Source of the DNA: Candidatus Neomicrothrix sp. UBA2517
GTDB taxonomy: Bacteria > Actinomycetota > Acidimicrobiia > Acidimicrobiales > UBA8592
Length of the DNA: 5,877 nt
NCBI GenBank assembly: GCA_002341185.1
Contig: DDNP01000016.1
Coordinates: 735-6,611 of the forward strand
Reading direction: 5' to 3'
The notes under the pieces are model-generated. The model was not told the origin of the DNA. It did not search any database and saw nothing but the letters and a program-made list of their open reading frames with translations. The position numbers and the translations under genes were made by a program. Of the stretch, positions 1-5,801 are shown in pieces. The stretch's first letter is position 1. Each line of letters opens with the position of its first letter.

Positions 1-990
1 GCCTCTTTCGTTTGAACCATCAAGGTCACTTACAATCACTTGGCTAAATGTTTGCATCATTAGGCAACATTTTAAGTCACTCCAGCATTGATCTAAGGAA
101 TAATCAGTAATACCGTTTTTCACTAATTGATTGTGATAGTGCGTAACTAAATCATTTTCATGCTCGCGCCTTGTTTCTACTGTCAAGGAGGCACTTAACC
201 AATTCGAAATATCCCACACCCCCCAGAATCTAGTAGCAAGTTGGAAATCAATGATAGTGATTTCTGACTCTGGGCCAAATAAATAGTTCTCGCACCTACA
301 ATCTGTATGAGTGAAGGTTTGGTTCCCTTGTGAGACTGCCCAATCGAGGAAAGGGCCGTAATTGGGGATGAATTTCTCTACAGCGTCAAGAACTTTAGGA
401 TCTACGTGTTCGCCCCAATTCTCTTTAAATGCTGGAAGCTTTTCAGATGCAAGAGCTGAAGACCCTTTGTACATGTCATTGTTCATCGGAGGTAACCAAT
501 CAAGGGCATATAGTCTCTCTGACTCCCAATAGTGAGCGTGGAGTCTAGCTAGTTCTGAAAAAACTCTTTTAGTTGATTCAACGTCAGCTCCGCGTATCTG
601 GTCAAGAATGGTGATATCGGGAATTTCTTCAATCAGGAGTACGAACGGGATACCATCAACTGAAATGTCAGAGTAATAACACTGTGGAACTTTGACTGGA
701 AGTGTGTCAGTAAGTTTTTGATAGAAATTAACTTCTCGAAAGTAAAATCCCATTACCTGACAAAGGAATATATTTTCTGGGGCTGGAGATTGGCACTTGG
801 CGATGATTGTCTTTGGTCCGCTTGACCCTTCATGATAAACCAAATGTAATCTACTAACTTCTCCTAGAATGCCAACTCCTTCTCCTAGGTCCTCCCACCG
901 CATATCCTTTACTCCGCGTATCTCTTCGGGGAGTACTGAATTGAGCCAATCAGTGGTAATTTCTGCGACGGAATTTGGGATGGAGGCCAT
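1..990 (-). CDS. APH/ecdysteroid-kinase-like phosphotransferase, 3' end cut by window edge
   Basis: This frame is open from an ATG at 988-990 to the left edge without a stop, giving 330 residues of an unfinished protein. It shows the aminoglycoside-phosphotransferase fold in order: an N-lobe with IIAK (Lys65, the likely ATP lysine) and Glu86 in YFREVNFY, a hinge around LLIEEIP (118-124), the Brenner-type catalytic loop HTDCRCEN (His228, Asp230, Asn235), and the metal-binding IIDFQ (Asp248), where Gln replaces the usual Gly of DFG. All key kinase residues are present, so it should be active on the hydroxyl of a small molecule; the substrate cannot be read from sequence. It is the last visible gene of the minus-strand operon, starting 8 bp after the stop of the LLM gene. 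No clear Shine-Dalgarno precedes the ATG, which suggests translational re-initiation. Met30 has GGAG 8 nt upstream, but residues 11-20 (ITTDWLNSVL) look like the family N-terminus, so the first ATG is preferred. Confidence 0.88.
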   Translation of the reverse strand, partial: MASIPNSVAEITTDWLNSVLPEEIRGVKDMRWEDLGEGVGILGEVSRLHLVYHEGSSGPKTIIAKCQSPAPENIFLCQVMGFYFREVNFYQKLTDTLPVKVPQCYYSDISVDGIPFVLLIEEIPDITILDQIRGADVESTKRVFSELARLHAHYWESERLYALDWLPPMNNDMYKGSSALASEKLPAFKENWGEHVDPKVLDAVEKFIPNYGPFLDWAVSQGNQTFTHTDCRCENYLFGPESEITIIDFQLATRFWGVWDISNWLSASLTVETRREHENDLVTHYHNQLVKNGITDYSLDQCWSDLKCCLMMQTFSQVIVSDLDGSNERG

Positions 991-998
991 GATGAGAT

Positions 999-2024
999 TT
1001 AAACGGACTTTAGAGCTTCCATAACGCCCCGCCATTGTTCTGGATTTGATTGACCAGGAGCATAAAAGCTTAATCTGTCGATTACATCACCGTAACGACG
1101 ACCAAGTTCAGGGGCAACCTTGTCAGGTTCAGCTACAACCGCAAATGTGTTAAGTATCTCATCATCTATTAGCGTTCCCATCTCAACCCACTTACCTTGC
1201 TTTGAAAGCTGATTAAGTTCATCTTGAAGACCTTCCCAACCATGCAATTCTAAAACTCCCTTGTATGCGGGGGTTGATCCGTAAAAAGCAATTTGTTGAC
1301 GTGTTGCGCTTTCGGCGAATTGCATTTCTTCTTCATTTTGTCCGGTTACGACGAAAAAAGGTCCTGAAATTGAGAATCCATCAAGTGACTTTCCGGCTTT
1401 TTCTCGACCTTTAGCAAGGTTAGGTAATGTTACTTCACGTAAATACCTTTCGGTCGTAAAGCCATGCGCAATGAAGCCGTCGCAGACTTCACCGGCAACT
1501 TGAGTCATGAGTTCTCCTACGCCAGCCAAATATATTTTCGGATGCCCAAAGTCACCTAAGTCCGTTTTATCAGGTGTAAAAAAAGGAGTCATTAAGGTAT
1601 GAGTATAAAAATCACCACGAAATTCTAGTTTCTCTCCCGTTGTCCACGTATTCCATATAGCCCTCATCGCTGAGATCATTTCTCGCATGCGAGCAGCCGG
1701 TTTAGACCATTCCATGCTGAAACGTTTCGTGATGTGTGGCTTTATTTGGCTTCCTAAACCTAAATTAAATCTACCTTTGCTAAGAGCTTGTAGGTCCCAC
1801 CCAATATTTGCTAGGACCATAGGGTTTCTGGCGAATGCAACAGCGATACTCGTTCCTAATTCAAGGTTTTGAGTGTGTTCTGCTGCAATTGTTAACGGGA
1901 GGAATGGGTCATGACTAGTTTCTGCAGTCCAAATCCCGTCGTATCCTCGCTCCTCTTGAGAGCGTGCCTCTTTGGCTATCTTTCCTATATCAGGTGTGAG
2001 TCCTAAACCACCATCAACTTTCAT
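999..2024 (-). CDS. LLM class F420-dependent oxidoreductase, MSMEG_2256-like (TIGR03617 type)
   Basis: This is a 341-residue luciferase-like TIM-barrel oxidoreductase. Visible family marks are MKVDGG at the N-terminus, YDGIWTAETSHDPFLPL (28-44), LELGTSIAVAFARNPM (54-69, the strand carrying the non-prolyl cis-peptide region in LLM enzymes), GRFNLGLGSQIKPHI (84-98), PAARMREM (109-116) and HPKIYLAGVG (161-170). The wording matches, from memory, the MSMEG_2256-type group annotated as probable F420-dependent oxidoreductases; the length is typical. Such enzymes use reduced deazaflavin F420 or flavin for hydride transfer; the substrate is unknown. The open frame extends 16 codons further upstream, but the ATG at 2022-2024 is chosen because AAGGAG lies 7 nt before it and the protein then begins at the family N-terminus. 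This start overlaps the stop of the upstream SnoaL gene as ATGA, so the two are probably translationally coupled. Confidence 0.93.
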   Translation of the reverse strand: MKVDGGLGLTPDIGKIAKEARSQEERGYDGIWTAETSHDPFLPLTIAAEHTQNLELGTSIAVAFARNPMVLANIGWDLQALSKGRFNLGLGSQIKPHITKRFSMEWSKPAARMREMISAMRAIWNTWTTGEKLEFRGDFYTHTLMTPFFTPDKTDLGDFGHPKIYLAGVGELMTQVAGEVCDGFIAHGFTTERYLREVTLPNLAKGREKAGKSLDGFSISGPFFVVTGQNEEEMQFAESATRQQIAFYGSTPAYKGVLELHGWEGLQDELNQLSKQGKWVEMGTLIDDEILNTFAVVAEPDKVAPELGRRYGDVIDRLSFYAPGQSNPEQWRGVMEALKSV

Positions 2025-2497
2025 ACGTCTACTCCTTCTACATTGCGTTCTCGCAGTTTGTCTGCTGAACATTGAAACTCCTCAGATAGATCATAGGGTC
2101 CGGCATAATGAGGTTGAAGGAATCTACGACTAAATCTCCAACCACCTTCAGTCTTGATGTATTCATCATCGTAGTGTGCAAGAAGGATTCCCCGATCCCC
2201 ATTTGAGCGAACGACTTGCTCTTGTATATACCACCTACCGGTTGCTTTCGTTCCTGTCTGGTCAACCTCAATACCTCCGTTGAGAACAGTTTGAATCGTT
2301 GCTTGGAACCCTTTCATAGCGCCGTACCAGAGCTTCTTAATCGCATCGATTCCTTCAACCAGTCTTCCTCCTCCGAGGTCCCATACTGCGTCCTCGTGCC
2401 AAGTAGAAGACCATTGAGAGCCGTTTCGATGGACTACTGCATCAGCATATTTGTGTACAAGCATTGAAATTTCTGCGTAGGCGCTTTGTTCAGTCAC
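2021..2497 (-). CDS. SnoaL-like / NTF2-superfamily protein
   Basis: This 158-residue protein has the size and pattern of SnoaL_4-type (NTF2-fold cone) proteins. Visible are the N-terminal helix motif MLVHKYADAVVHRNG (12-26), WHEDAVWDLGGG (33-44), GRWYIQEQ (87-94) on a central strand, and YDDEYIKTEGGWRFSRR (109-125) as the closing hairpin. Members include polyketide cyclases, scytalone-dehydratase-like enzymes, ring-hydroxylating dioxygenase beta-like subunits and steroid isomerase-like proteins. His35 and Asp37 are candidate polar pocket residues, but the reaction cannot be assigned. The start codon is GTG (2495-2497) with AAGGAG 9 nt upstream; the next in-frame Met is residue 12, inside the conserved helix. 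It is the first gene of the minus-strand operon, and its TGA stop overlaps the ATG of the LLM gene. An isomerase, dehydratase or ligand-binding role beside the oxidoreductase is inference. Confidence 0.87.
   Translation of the reverse strand: MTEQSAYAEISMLVHKYADAVVHRNGSQWSSTWHEDAVWDLGGGRLVEGIDAIKKLWYGAMKGFQATIQTVLNGGIEVDQTGTKATGRWYIQEQVVRSNGDRGILLAHYDDEYIKTEGGWRFSRRFLQPHYAGPYDLSEEFQCSADKLRERNVEGVDV
2032..2037 (-). promoter_or_regulatory. Ribosome binding site deciding the start of the MSMEG_2256-like LLM gene
   Basis: On the minus strand AAGGAG is followed by a 7-nt spacer and the ATG at 2022-2024. It lies within the last codons of the SnoaL gene. It supports the short start over an upstream in-frame ATG at 2070-2072, which would add an Arg-rich 16-residue leader translated from the out-of-frame SnoaL coding sequence. 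Confidence 0.8.
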
Positions 2498-2506
2498 GAA
2501 TTATTT

Positions 2507-2512
2507 CTCCTT
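2507..2512 (-). promoter_or_regulatory. Ribosome binding site for the GTG-started SnoaL gene
   Basis: Minus-strand AAGGAG with a 9-nt spacer to GTG at 2495-2497. This site is what makes the unusual GTG start credible. Confidence 0.75.
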
Positions 2513-2557
2513 AGATGAGGGATCGGTTTGTTATAAATTTTTTAACTTCCGAGCACC

Positions 2558-2586
2558 TTGATAGTCTAAGAATGCTTGAATATCAA
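2558..2586 (+). promoter_or_regulatory. Candidate sigma70-type promoter for the plus-strand operon
   Basis: TTGATA (2558-2563, five of six matches to TTGACA) is followed after exactly 17 bp by TATCAA (2581-2586, four of six matches to TATAAT). This would start transcription near 2593, about 30 nt before the ATG. The assignment rests on consensus only, and both hexamers are also copies of the TTGATAKT repeat, so they may be operator halves instead. Confidence 0.35.
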
Positions 2587-2609
2587 TTGGATTGGCTAGA
2601 TTTGATAGT
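2558..2609. repeat. Three TTGATAKT boxes, alternating orientation
   Basis: TTGATAGT occurs at 2558-2565 and again at 2602-2609 on the plus strand. Between them the minus strand reads TTGATATT (plus positions 2586-2579). The hexamer centres are 23 and 21 bp apart, close to two helical turns each, so all three boxes would face roughly the same side of the DNA. The middle and right copies form a perfect 6-bp inverted repeat (TATCAA, 15 bp, TTGATA). This geometry is what a dimeric repressor would use. The motif also occurs once by chance inside the coding sequence at 5418-5425. Confidence 0.4.
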
Positions 2610-2613
2610 AAGT

Positions 2614-2619
2614 AAGGAG
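2614..2619 (+). promoter_or_regulatory. Ribosome binding site of the Rv3520c-type LLM gene
   Basis: AAGGAG with a 5-nt spacer (ATCAT) before the ATG at 2625-2627. It supports this start; the protein also begins at the family N-terminus MKLGYNTGYW. Confidence 0.8.
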
Positions 2620-2624
2620 ATCAT

Positions 2625-3647
2625 ATGAAACTGGGATATAACACAGGCTATTGGAGCGCTGGACCGCCCGATGGGGTAGAAAAGGTTATTGAGGAATGTG
2701 ACAAGTTAGGTTTTGAGCATATTTGGACAGCTGAGGCTTATGGATCCGATGCTTTAAGTCCCTTAGCTTGGTGGGGGTCCCATACTGAAAACGTGAAACT
2801 GGGAACTGCAATAATGCAGATGTCTGCTAGAACTCCGGCTGCAACGGCAATGGCCGCAATCACAATGGATCATTTAAGTAATGGAAGATTTATTCTCGGG
2901 CTAGGTGCCTCGGGCCCTCAGGTAGTGGAGGGTTGGTATGGGCAGCCATATCCAAGACCGTTAGAGAGAACGCGTGAATATGTTGAGATTGTTAGATCAA
3001 TCGTTGCCAGAAAAGAACCAGTAGAATTCTCCGGAAAGCACTACACCATGCCATTTCCTGATGGGACAGGACTAGGAAAGCCACTGAAATCCACTGTGCA
3101 TCCAATGCGTAATGAGATTCCTATTTACTTGGCAGCTGAAGGGCCCAAGAACGTTGCTCTTTCAGCTGAAGTTTGCGATGGGTGGCTGCCACTATTCTTT
3201 GCACCCAAAGATAACGAGTTCTACAAAAATGCTTTACAGTCAGGCTTTGATGCTGCCGGACGACATGGATGGGGAGACTTCGAAGTCGCCTGTACCGTAA
3301 CCGTGATTCCAGGAGAAGATATTGAGCAATGTGCAGATTTATTGCGACCAATGATTGCGCTATATGCAGGAGGAATGGGAGCGAAGGGTCAAAATTTTCA
3401 TTATGACGTATTTGCTAGAATGGGTTACGAAGAAGCATGTGAAAAAATTCAAGAGCTTTATCTTGCCGGCAATAAAAAAGATGCAATCGCCTCCGTGCCA
3501 ACAGAAATGGTAGAAGCGATCTCTTTGATTGGGCCTCCAGACAAAATTAAAGATGAATTGTCGCTCTGGGAAGATTCTGTAGTCGATACCATGCTTGTAT
3601 CCGGAGGAATTGATCTTGTCCGGTTCGTCTACGACCTGGTTAGCTAA
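2625..3647 (+). CDS. LLM class F420-dependent oxidoreductase, Rv3520c family
   Basis: This 340-residue protein closely follows the Rv3520c-type (TIGR03559) pattern of luciferase-like oxidoreductases: GYNTGYW at the N-terminus, IWTAEAYGSDALSPLAWWGS (33-52), VKLGTAIMQMSARTPA (57-72), NGRFILGLGASGPQVVEGWYG (86-106), the Gly-rich loop TGLGKPLK (148-155), IPIYLAAEGPKNVALSAEVCDGWLP (165-189) and LYAGGMGAKGQNFH (246-259), a segment also typical of Rv3520c homologues. The length is normal and no break is seen. It should bind F420 (or FMN) in the TIM barrel and reduce, oxidise or oxygenate an unknown substrate. In M. tuberculosis the Rv3520c gene lies beside lipid-transfer/thiolase-like genes of cholesterol catabolism. 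Here too the next gene is thiolase-like and starts directly after the stop (TAAATG), so the two are clearly an operon. The family call is firm; the substrate is not known. Confidence 0.95.
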   Translation: MKLGYNTGYWSAGPPDGVEKVIEECDKLGFEHIWTAEAYGSDALSPLAWWGSHTENVKLGTAIMQMSARTPAATAMAAITMDHLSNGRFILGLGASGPQVVEGWYGQPYPRPLERTREYVEIVRSIVARKEPVEFSGKHYTMPFPDGTGLGKPLKSTVHPMRNEIPIYLAAEGPKNVALSAEVCDGWLPLFFAPKDNEFYKNALQSGFDAAGRHGWGDFEVACTVTVIPGEDIEQCADLLRPMIALYAGGMGAKGQNFHYDVFARMGYEEACEKIQELYLAGNKKDAIASVPTEMVEAISLIGPPDKIKDELSLWEDSVVDTMLVSGGIDLVRFVYDLVS

Positions 3648-5117
3648 ATGGGATTGAATGACCGCACCCCAGTCATCGTTGGAGTTGGACAATATAAGCA
3701 GCAACTCGAAGATGTTACGAAGGCAGAAGAACAATATATTCTGATGGAAAGAGCATTACGACTTGCCGCCGAAGATGCTAACACGCCGAGACTATTGGAG
3801 AAGTTAGATAGACTGCTTGTGATTGGAGGCATGTGGAGTTATCCCGACCCTGGACGCTTGATCGCTGATGCTGTAGGTTCGCCAAATGCTAAGACCTTCC
3901 TTACAGCAATGGGCGGAAATATGCCTCAAGCAACAGTAAGCGAATGCTGTGAACGAATCGCAGCAGGTGATATGGAAATCGCAGCAGTTGTGGGAGGCGA
4001 AGCGGTCTATAGCAAAAATAAGCTTAGAAAATTAGGTAAAGATCTCATGAAGTCAGGGGCTGACCTTGAGAACGCAGAGAAGTTCGGAGAGAACGTCTCA
4101 ATGTCCTCTCAGCATGAACGTGATAATGGGTTTATGATGCCTACTCAGATTTATCCGCTATTCGAGTCTGCAATACGCGCACACAGACATGAGAGCCATT
4201 ACGATCACCGCAAGAGAATCTCCTCTTTATGGGAAGGTTACAATCAAGTAGCCGCTGCCAACGAACATGCATGGGTTCAAACGCCAATGACTGCCCAGGA
4301 AATTATGGAACCCACCCCAGAGAACCGGATGGTAGGTTACCCATATACAAAGGCAATGAATGCAAATTCCTTTGTCGATTTCGGTGGTGCACTAATCATA
4401 TGTTCAGCTGGGGCAGCCCAATCTCTTGGGATATCTTCTGACAAATGGGTCTTCCCACATGCTGCAACAGATGGACACGCAACGTACTTATTTTCGGAGC
4501 GCGATAATTTCTATGAATCCCCAGCTATACGAATTACGTCAGAGGCTTGTTTAGAACTAGCAAACATCACTATTGATGATGTAGGACCGATGGACCTGTA
4601 TTCATGCTTCCCCTCAGTGGTACAAATCACCATGAACGAATTGGGCATACAGCCAGACCGAACCACAACAACTACCGGCGGACTCTCTTTTTTCGGCGGA
4701 CCAATGAACAGCTATGTCATCCACGCAATTGCGAGCACCGTAGATGCAGTTCGATCTTCAGGAGAATATGGATTTATTCATGCGAATGGCGGATATGCAA
4801 CGAAACATGCATGTGCTGTATATAGCAATCGACCCCCCGAAGGTCATTTCCAAAGAAGAAATGTTCAAAAAGAAATCAATACCTACCCTCAACGCGAAGT
4901 TGCTATTAATCCAGAAGGAAAATCAACCATTGAGTCGTATACAGTTCTGTATGACCGTCAAGGAGCGAACAAAGCGCTTGTCACCTCACTGATGGAGGAT
5001 GGGAAACGAGCTCTTGCGTCAACATCAGACGCAGAAACTATGGAATCAATGATCGGCGAAGAATATGTCGGGAAAACGCTTGAATTTACTGGTAGCGGAT
5101 CCTTTGAAATCCTTTAA
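3648..5117 (+). CDS. SCP2-thiolase-like protein, TLP1 type, with extra C-terminal domain
   Basis: This 489-residue protein has a thiolase fold: TPVIVGVGQY (7-16), a first half with RIAAGDMEIAAVVGGEA (103-119), then DLYSCFPSVVQI (316-327), GGLSFFGGPMNSYVIHAI (344-361) and NGGYATKHACAVYS (380-393). About 85 residues follow, with REVAINPEG (416-424), SYTVLYDRQG (430-439) and a Gly-rich end, matching the additional C-terminal domain of thiolase-like protein type 1 (TLP1) known from mycobacteria. By hand alignment the three canonical thiolase residues are absent: the nucleophilic Cys falls in GGNMPQ (89-94), the GHP His is GGP (Gly351), and the C-terminal Cys is in HANGGY (Ala379). Cys100-Cys101 sit about nine residues too late to be the nucleophile. 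It may bind acyl-CoA or do different chemistry. The ATG abuts the upstream stop without a clear ribosome site, implying coupled translation. It ends in tandem TAA TAG stops. Confidence 0.92.
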   Translation: MGLNDRTPVIVGVGQYKQQLEDVTKAEEQYILMERALRLAAEDANTPRLLEKLDRLLVIGGMWSYPDPGRLIADAVGSPNAKTFLTAMGGNMPQATVSECCERIAAGDMEIAAVVGGEAVYSKNKLRKLGKDLMKSGADLENAEKFGENVSMSSQHERDNGFMMPTQIYPLFESAIRAHRHESHYDHRKRISSLWEGYNQVAAANEHAWVQTPMTAQEIMEPTPENRMVGYPYTKAMNANSFVDFGGALIICSAGAAQSLGISSDKWVFPHAATDGHATYLFSERDNFYESPAIRITSEACLELANITIDDVGPMDLYSCFPSVVQITMNELGIQPDRTTTTTGGLSFFGGPMNSYVIHAIASTVDAVRSSGEYGFIHANGGYATKHACAVYSNRPPEGHFQRRNVQKEINTYPQREVAINPEGKSTIESYTVLYDRQGANKALVTSLMEDGKRALASTSDAETMESMIGEEYVGKTLEFTGSGSFEIL

Positions 5118-5197
5118 TAGAATTCCAGCCAACCTTTTGGTTTCCTCTTAAGAAGATATTTTTTGTCGTGTTATGAATCATTGACTAGGGTCTCGAT
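5118..5197 (+). other. 80-bp gap between the thiolase-like and split-barrel genes
   Basis: The gap holds a short AACC-TTTT-GGTT inverted repeat (5131-5142) and a T run at 5159-5164. The stem is only 4 bp and the T run is 16 nt away, so I do not call a terminator. TATGAA (5172-5177) could be a -10 element but lacks a matching -35. Whether the downstream gene is cotranscribed or has its own promoter is unresolved. Confidence 0.4.
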
Positions 5198-5635
5198 ATG
5201 GATATTCAAGAAGTTATTAAGGCTTCGAAGGGCCTTGGAGAATGGGCACACATTGCAACGGTCAGTAACTCTGGAACACCATATGTCACCCCAGTGCATC
5301 CATGTTGGGAAGGGGAGATGCTATGGATAATGGTTGGAGTTAATTCTGTAAAATCAAAGAACATTAATCATTCCCCATCCGTATCGCTCCATTGGCAAGT
5401 TAGCGAGGAAACGAGTTTTGATAGTTTGATTATTTGGGGCCAAGCAGAGTTATTTACAGACGTAGAAACAAAGACGAGGTTATGGAGCGGTGTGTTTGAT
5501 TATGACCTCAATATGTTCGCTCCAAATGGTCCAGAAAATTCTCCAGAGACAGGTTTTATCTCCGTTAACCCAATCAAAGCGGTCATTCTAAAAGAAATGG
5601 GTATCGGAGAACGGCTGGTATGGAGATCCCAATAG
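5198..5635 (+). CDS. Pyridoxamine 5'-phosphate oxidase-like split beta-barrel flavin/F420-binding protein
   Basis: This 145-residue protein has the PNPOx-like split-barrel pattern. It has an N-terminal helix, a first strand AHIATVSNSGTPYVTPVHPCWEG (17-39), then MLWIMVGVNSVKSKNI (41-56), where Lys52 and Lys54 sit in the S-x-K-x-x-N-type cofactor-phosphate motif, VSLHWQV (62-68), a return strand DSLIIWGQAELFTD (75-88), and ETGFISVNPIKAVILKEMG (117-135). The segment TRLWSGVFDYDLNMFAPNGP (93-112) is familiar from actinobacterial members of this group. These proteins bind FMN, F420 or sometimes haem and include F420H2-dependent reductases; cofactor and substrate cannot be fixed here. The presence of two LLM genes makes an F420 link attractive. 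The ATG has only a weak AGGG (5187-5190) 7 nt upstream. It follows the thiolase-like gene by 80 bp on the same strand and may be the third gene of that operon. Confidence 0.85.
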   Translation: MDIQEVIKASKGLGEWAHIATVSNSGTPYVTPVHPCWEGEMLWIMVGVNSVKSKNINHSPSVSLHWQVSEETSFDSLIIWGQAELFTDVETKTRLWSGVFDYDLNMFAPNGPENSPETGFISVNPIKAVILKEMGIGERLVWRSQ

Positions 5636-5727
5636 GGGATTAGAACAGTACGTGTAATTCGCAGCTTTAGATAGTCAACCTTTCATAGCTACCACAGAGA
5701 GCGTATTAAGATTCGTTAATCGCTTAA

Positions 5728-5742
5728 TCCCTCTTAGAGGGA
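5728..5742. repeat. Small GC-rich hairpin between convergent genes
   Basis: TCCCTC-TTA-GAGGGA is a perfect 6-bp stem with a 3-nt loop. On the plus strand it is followed by an A run, not a T run; on the minus strand the T run precedes it. It is therefore not a canonical intrinsic terminator in either direction, though it lies where one would expect termination between convergent genes. Confidence 0.35.
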
Positions 5743-5775
5743 AAAAGGATGTTGGAGAAAGTCGTGCGGAAATTT

Positions 5776-5801
5776 GCTACGTAGTTGTAGCCTTATTTGC
5801 T
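5776..5801 (+). terminator. Weak candidate terminator hairpin
   Basis: GCTAC-GTAGTT-GTAGC (5776-5791) is a 5-bp stem with a 6-nt loop, followed on the plus strand by the T-rich CTTATTTGCT. It lies about 140 bp after the split-barrel gene and directly beside the stop of the convergent minus-strand gene, a sensible place for a terminator. The stem is short and the T tract interrupted, so the call is weak. Confidence 0.22.

Larger units (their letters stand above)
2498..2624. promoter_or_regulatory. Divergent intergenic control region of the two operons
   Basis: These 127 bp separate the SnoaL start (minus) from the Rv3520c-type LLM start (plus) and must hold the promoters of both operons unless transcription enters from outside. 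The stretch is AT-rich, especially the TTATAAATTTTTTAA run at 2531-2545. On the minus strand TATAAC (2535-2530) could be a -10 element with a start point near 2523, but I see no good -35 at the expected spacing. Ribosome binding sites flank it on both sides (2507-2512 minus, 2614-2619 plus). A repeated TTGATAKT box in its right half is listed separately. Confidence 0.7.

Noticed and set aside
2025..2072. A 16-residue Arg-rich N-terminal extension of the minus-strand LLM gene
   Set aside because: It is the out-of-frame reading of the SnoaL 3' end; the ATG at 2022-2024 has a well-placed AAGGAG and gives the family N-terminus.
2038..2467. Open frames of 77 (minus) and 83 (plus) codons over the SnoaL gene
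   Set aside because: Both overlap a well-supported SnoaL-like reading frame and look like out-of-frame translations with no conserved pattern.
3360..3734. Minus-strand open frame of 124 codons opposite the LLM/TLP1 junction
   Set aside because: It lies antisense to two firmly identified genes, has no recognisable family and a low-complexity hydrophobic/Cys-rich composition typical of shadow frames.
4229..4992. Three plus-strand frames of 70-82 codons inside the TLP1 gene
   Set aside because: They are entirely contained in the intact thiolase-like gene in another frame and carry no domain-like pattern.
5728..5742. The TCCCTC-TTA-GAGGGA hairpin as an intrinsic terminator
   Set aside because: The adjoining run is A on the 3' side of the plus strand, and the T run precedes the stem on the minus strand, so the polarity is wrong for both directions.
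5749..5784. A short plus-strand frame starting ATGTTGGAG
   Set aside because: Only 11 codons, no ribosome binding site at a usual distance, and no protein-like pattern.
5778..5785. CTACGTAG palindrome as a regulatory or recombination site
   Set aside because: An 8-bp palindrome of this kind is expected by chance, occurs once, and is better explained as part of the weak hairpin at 5776-5791.
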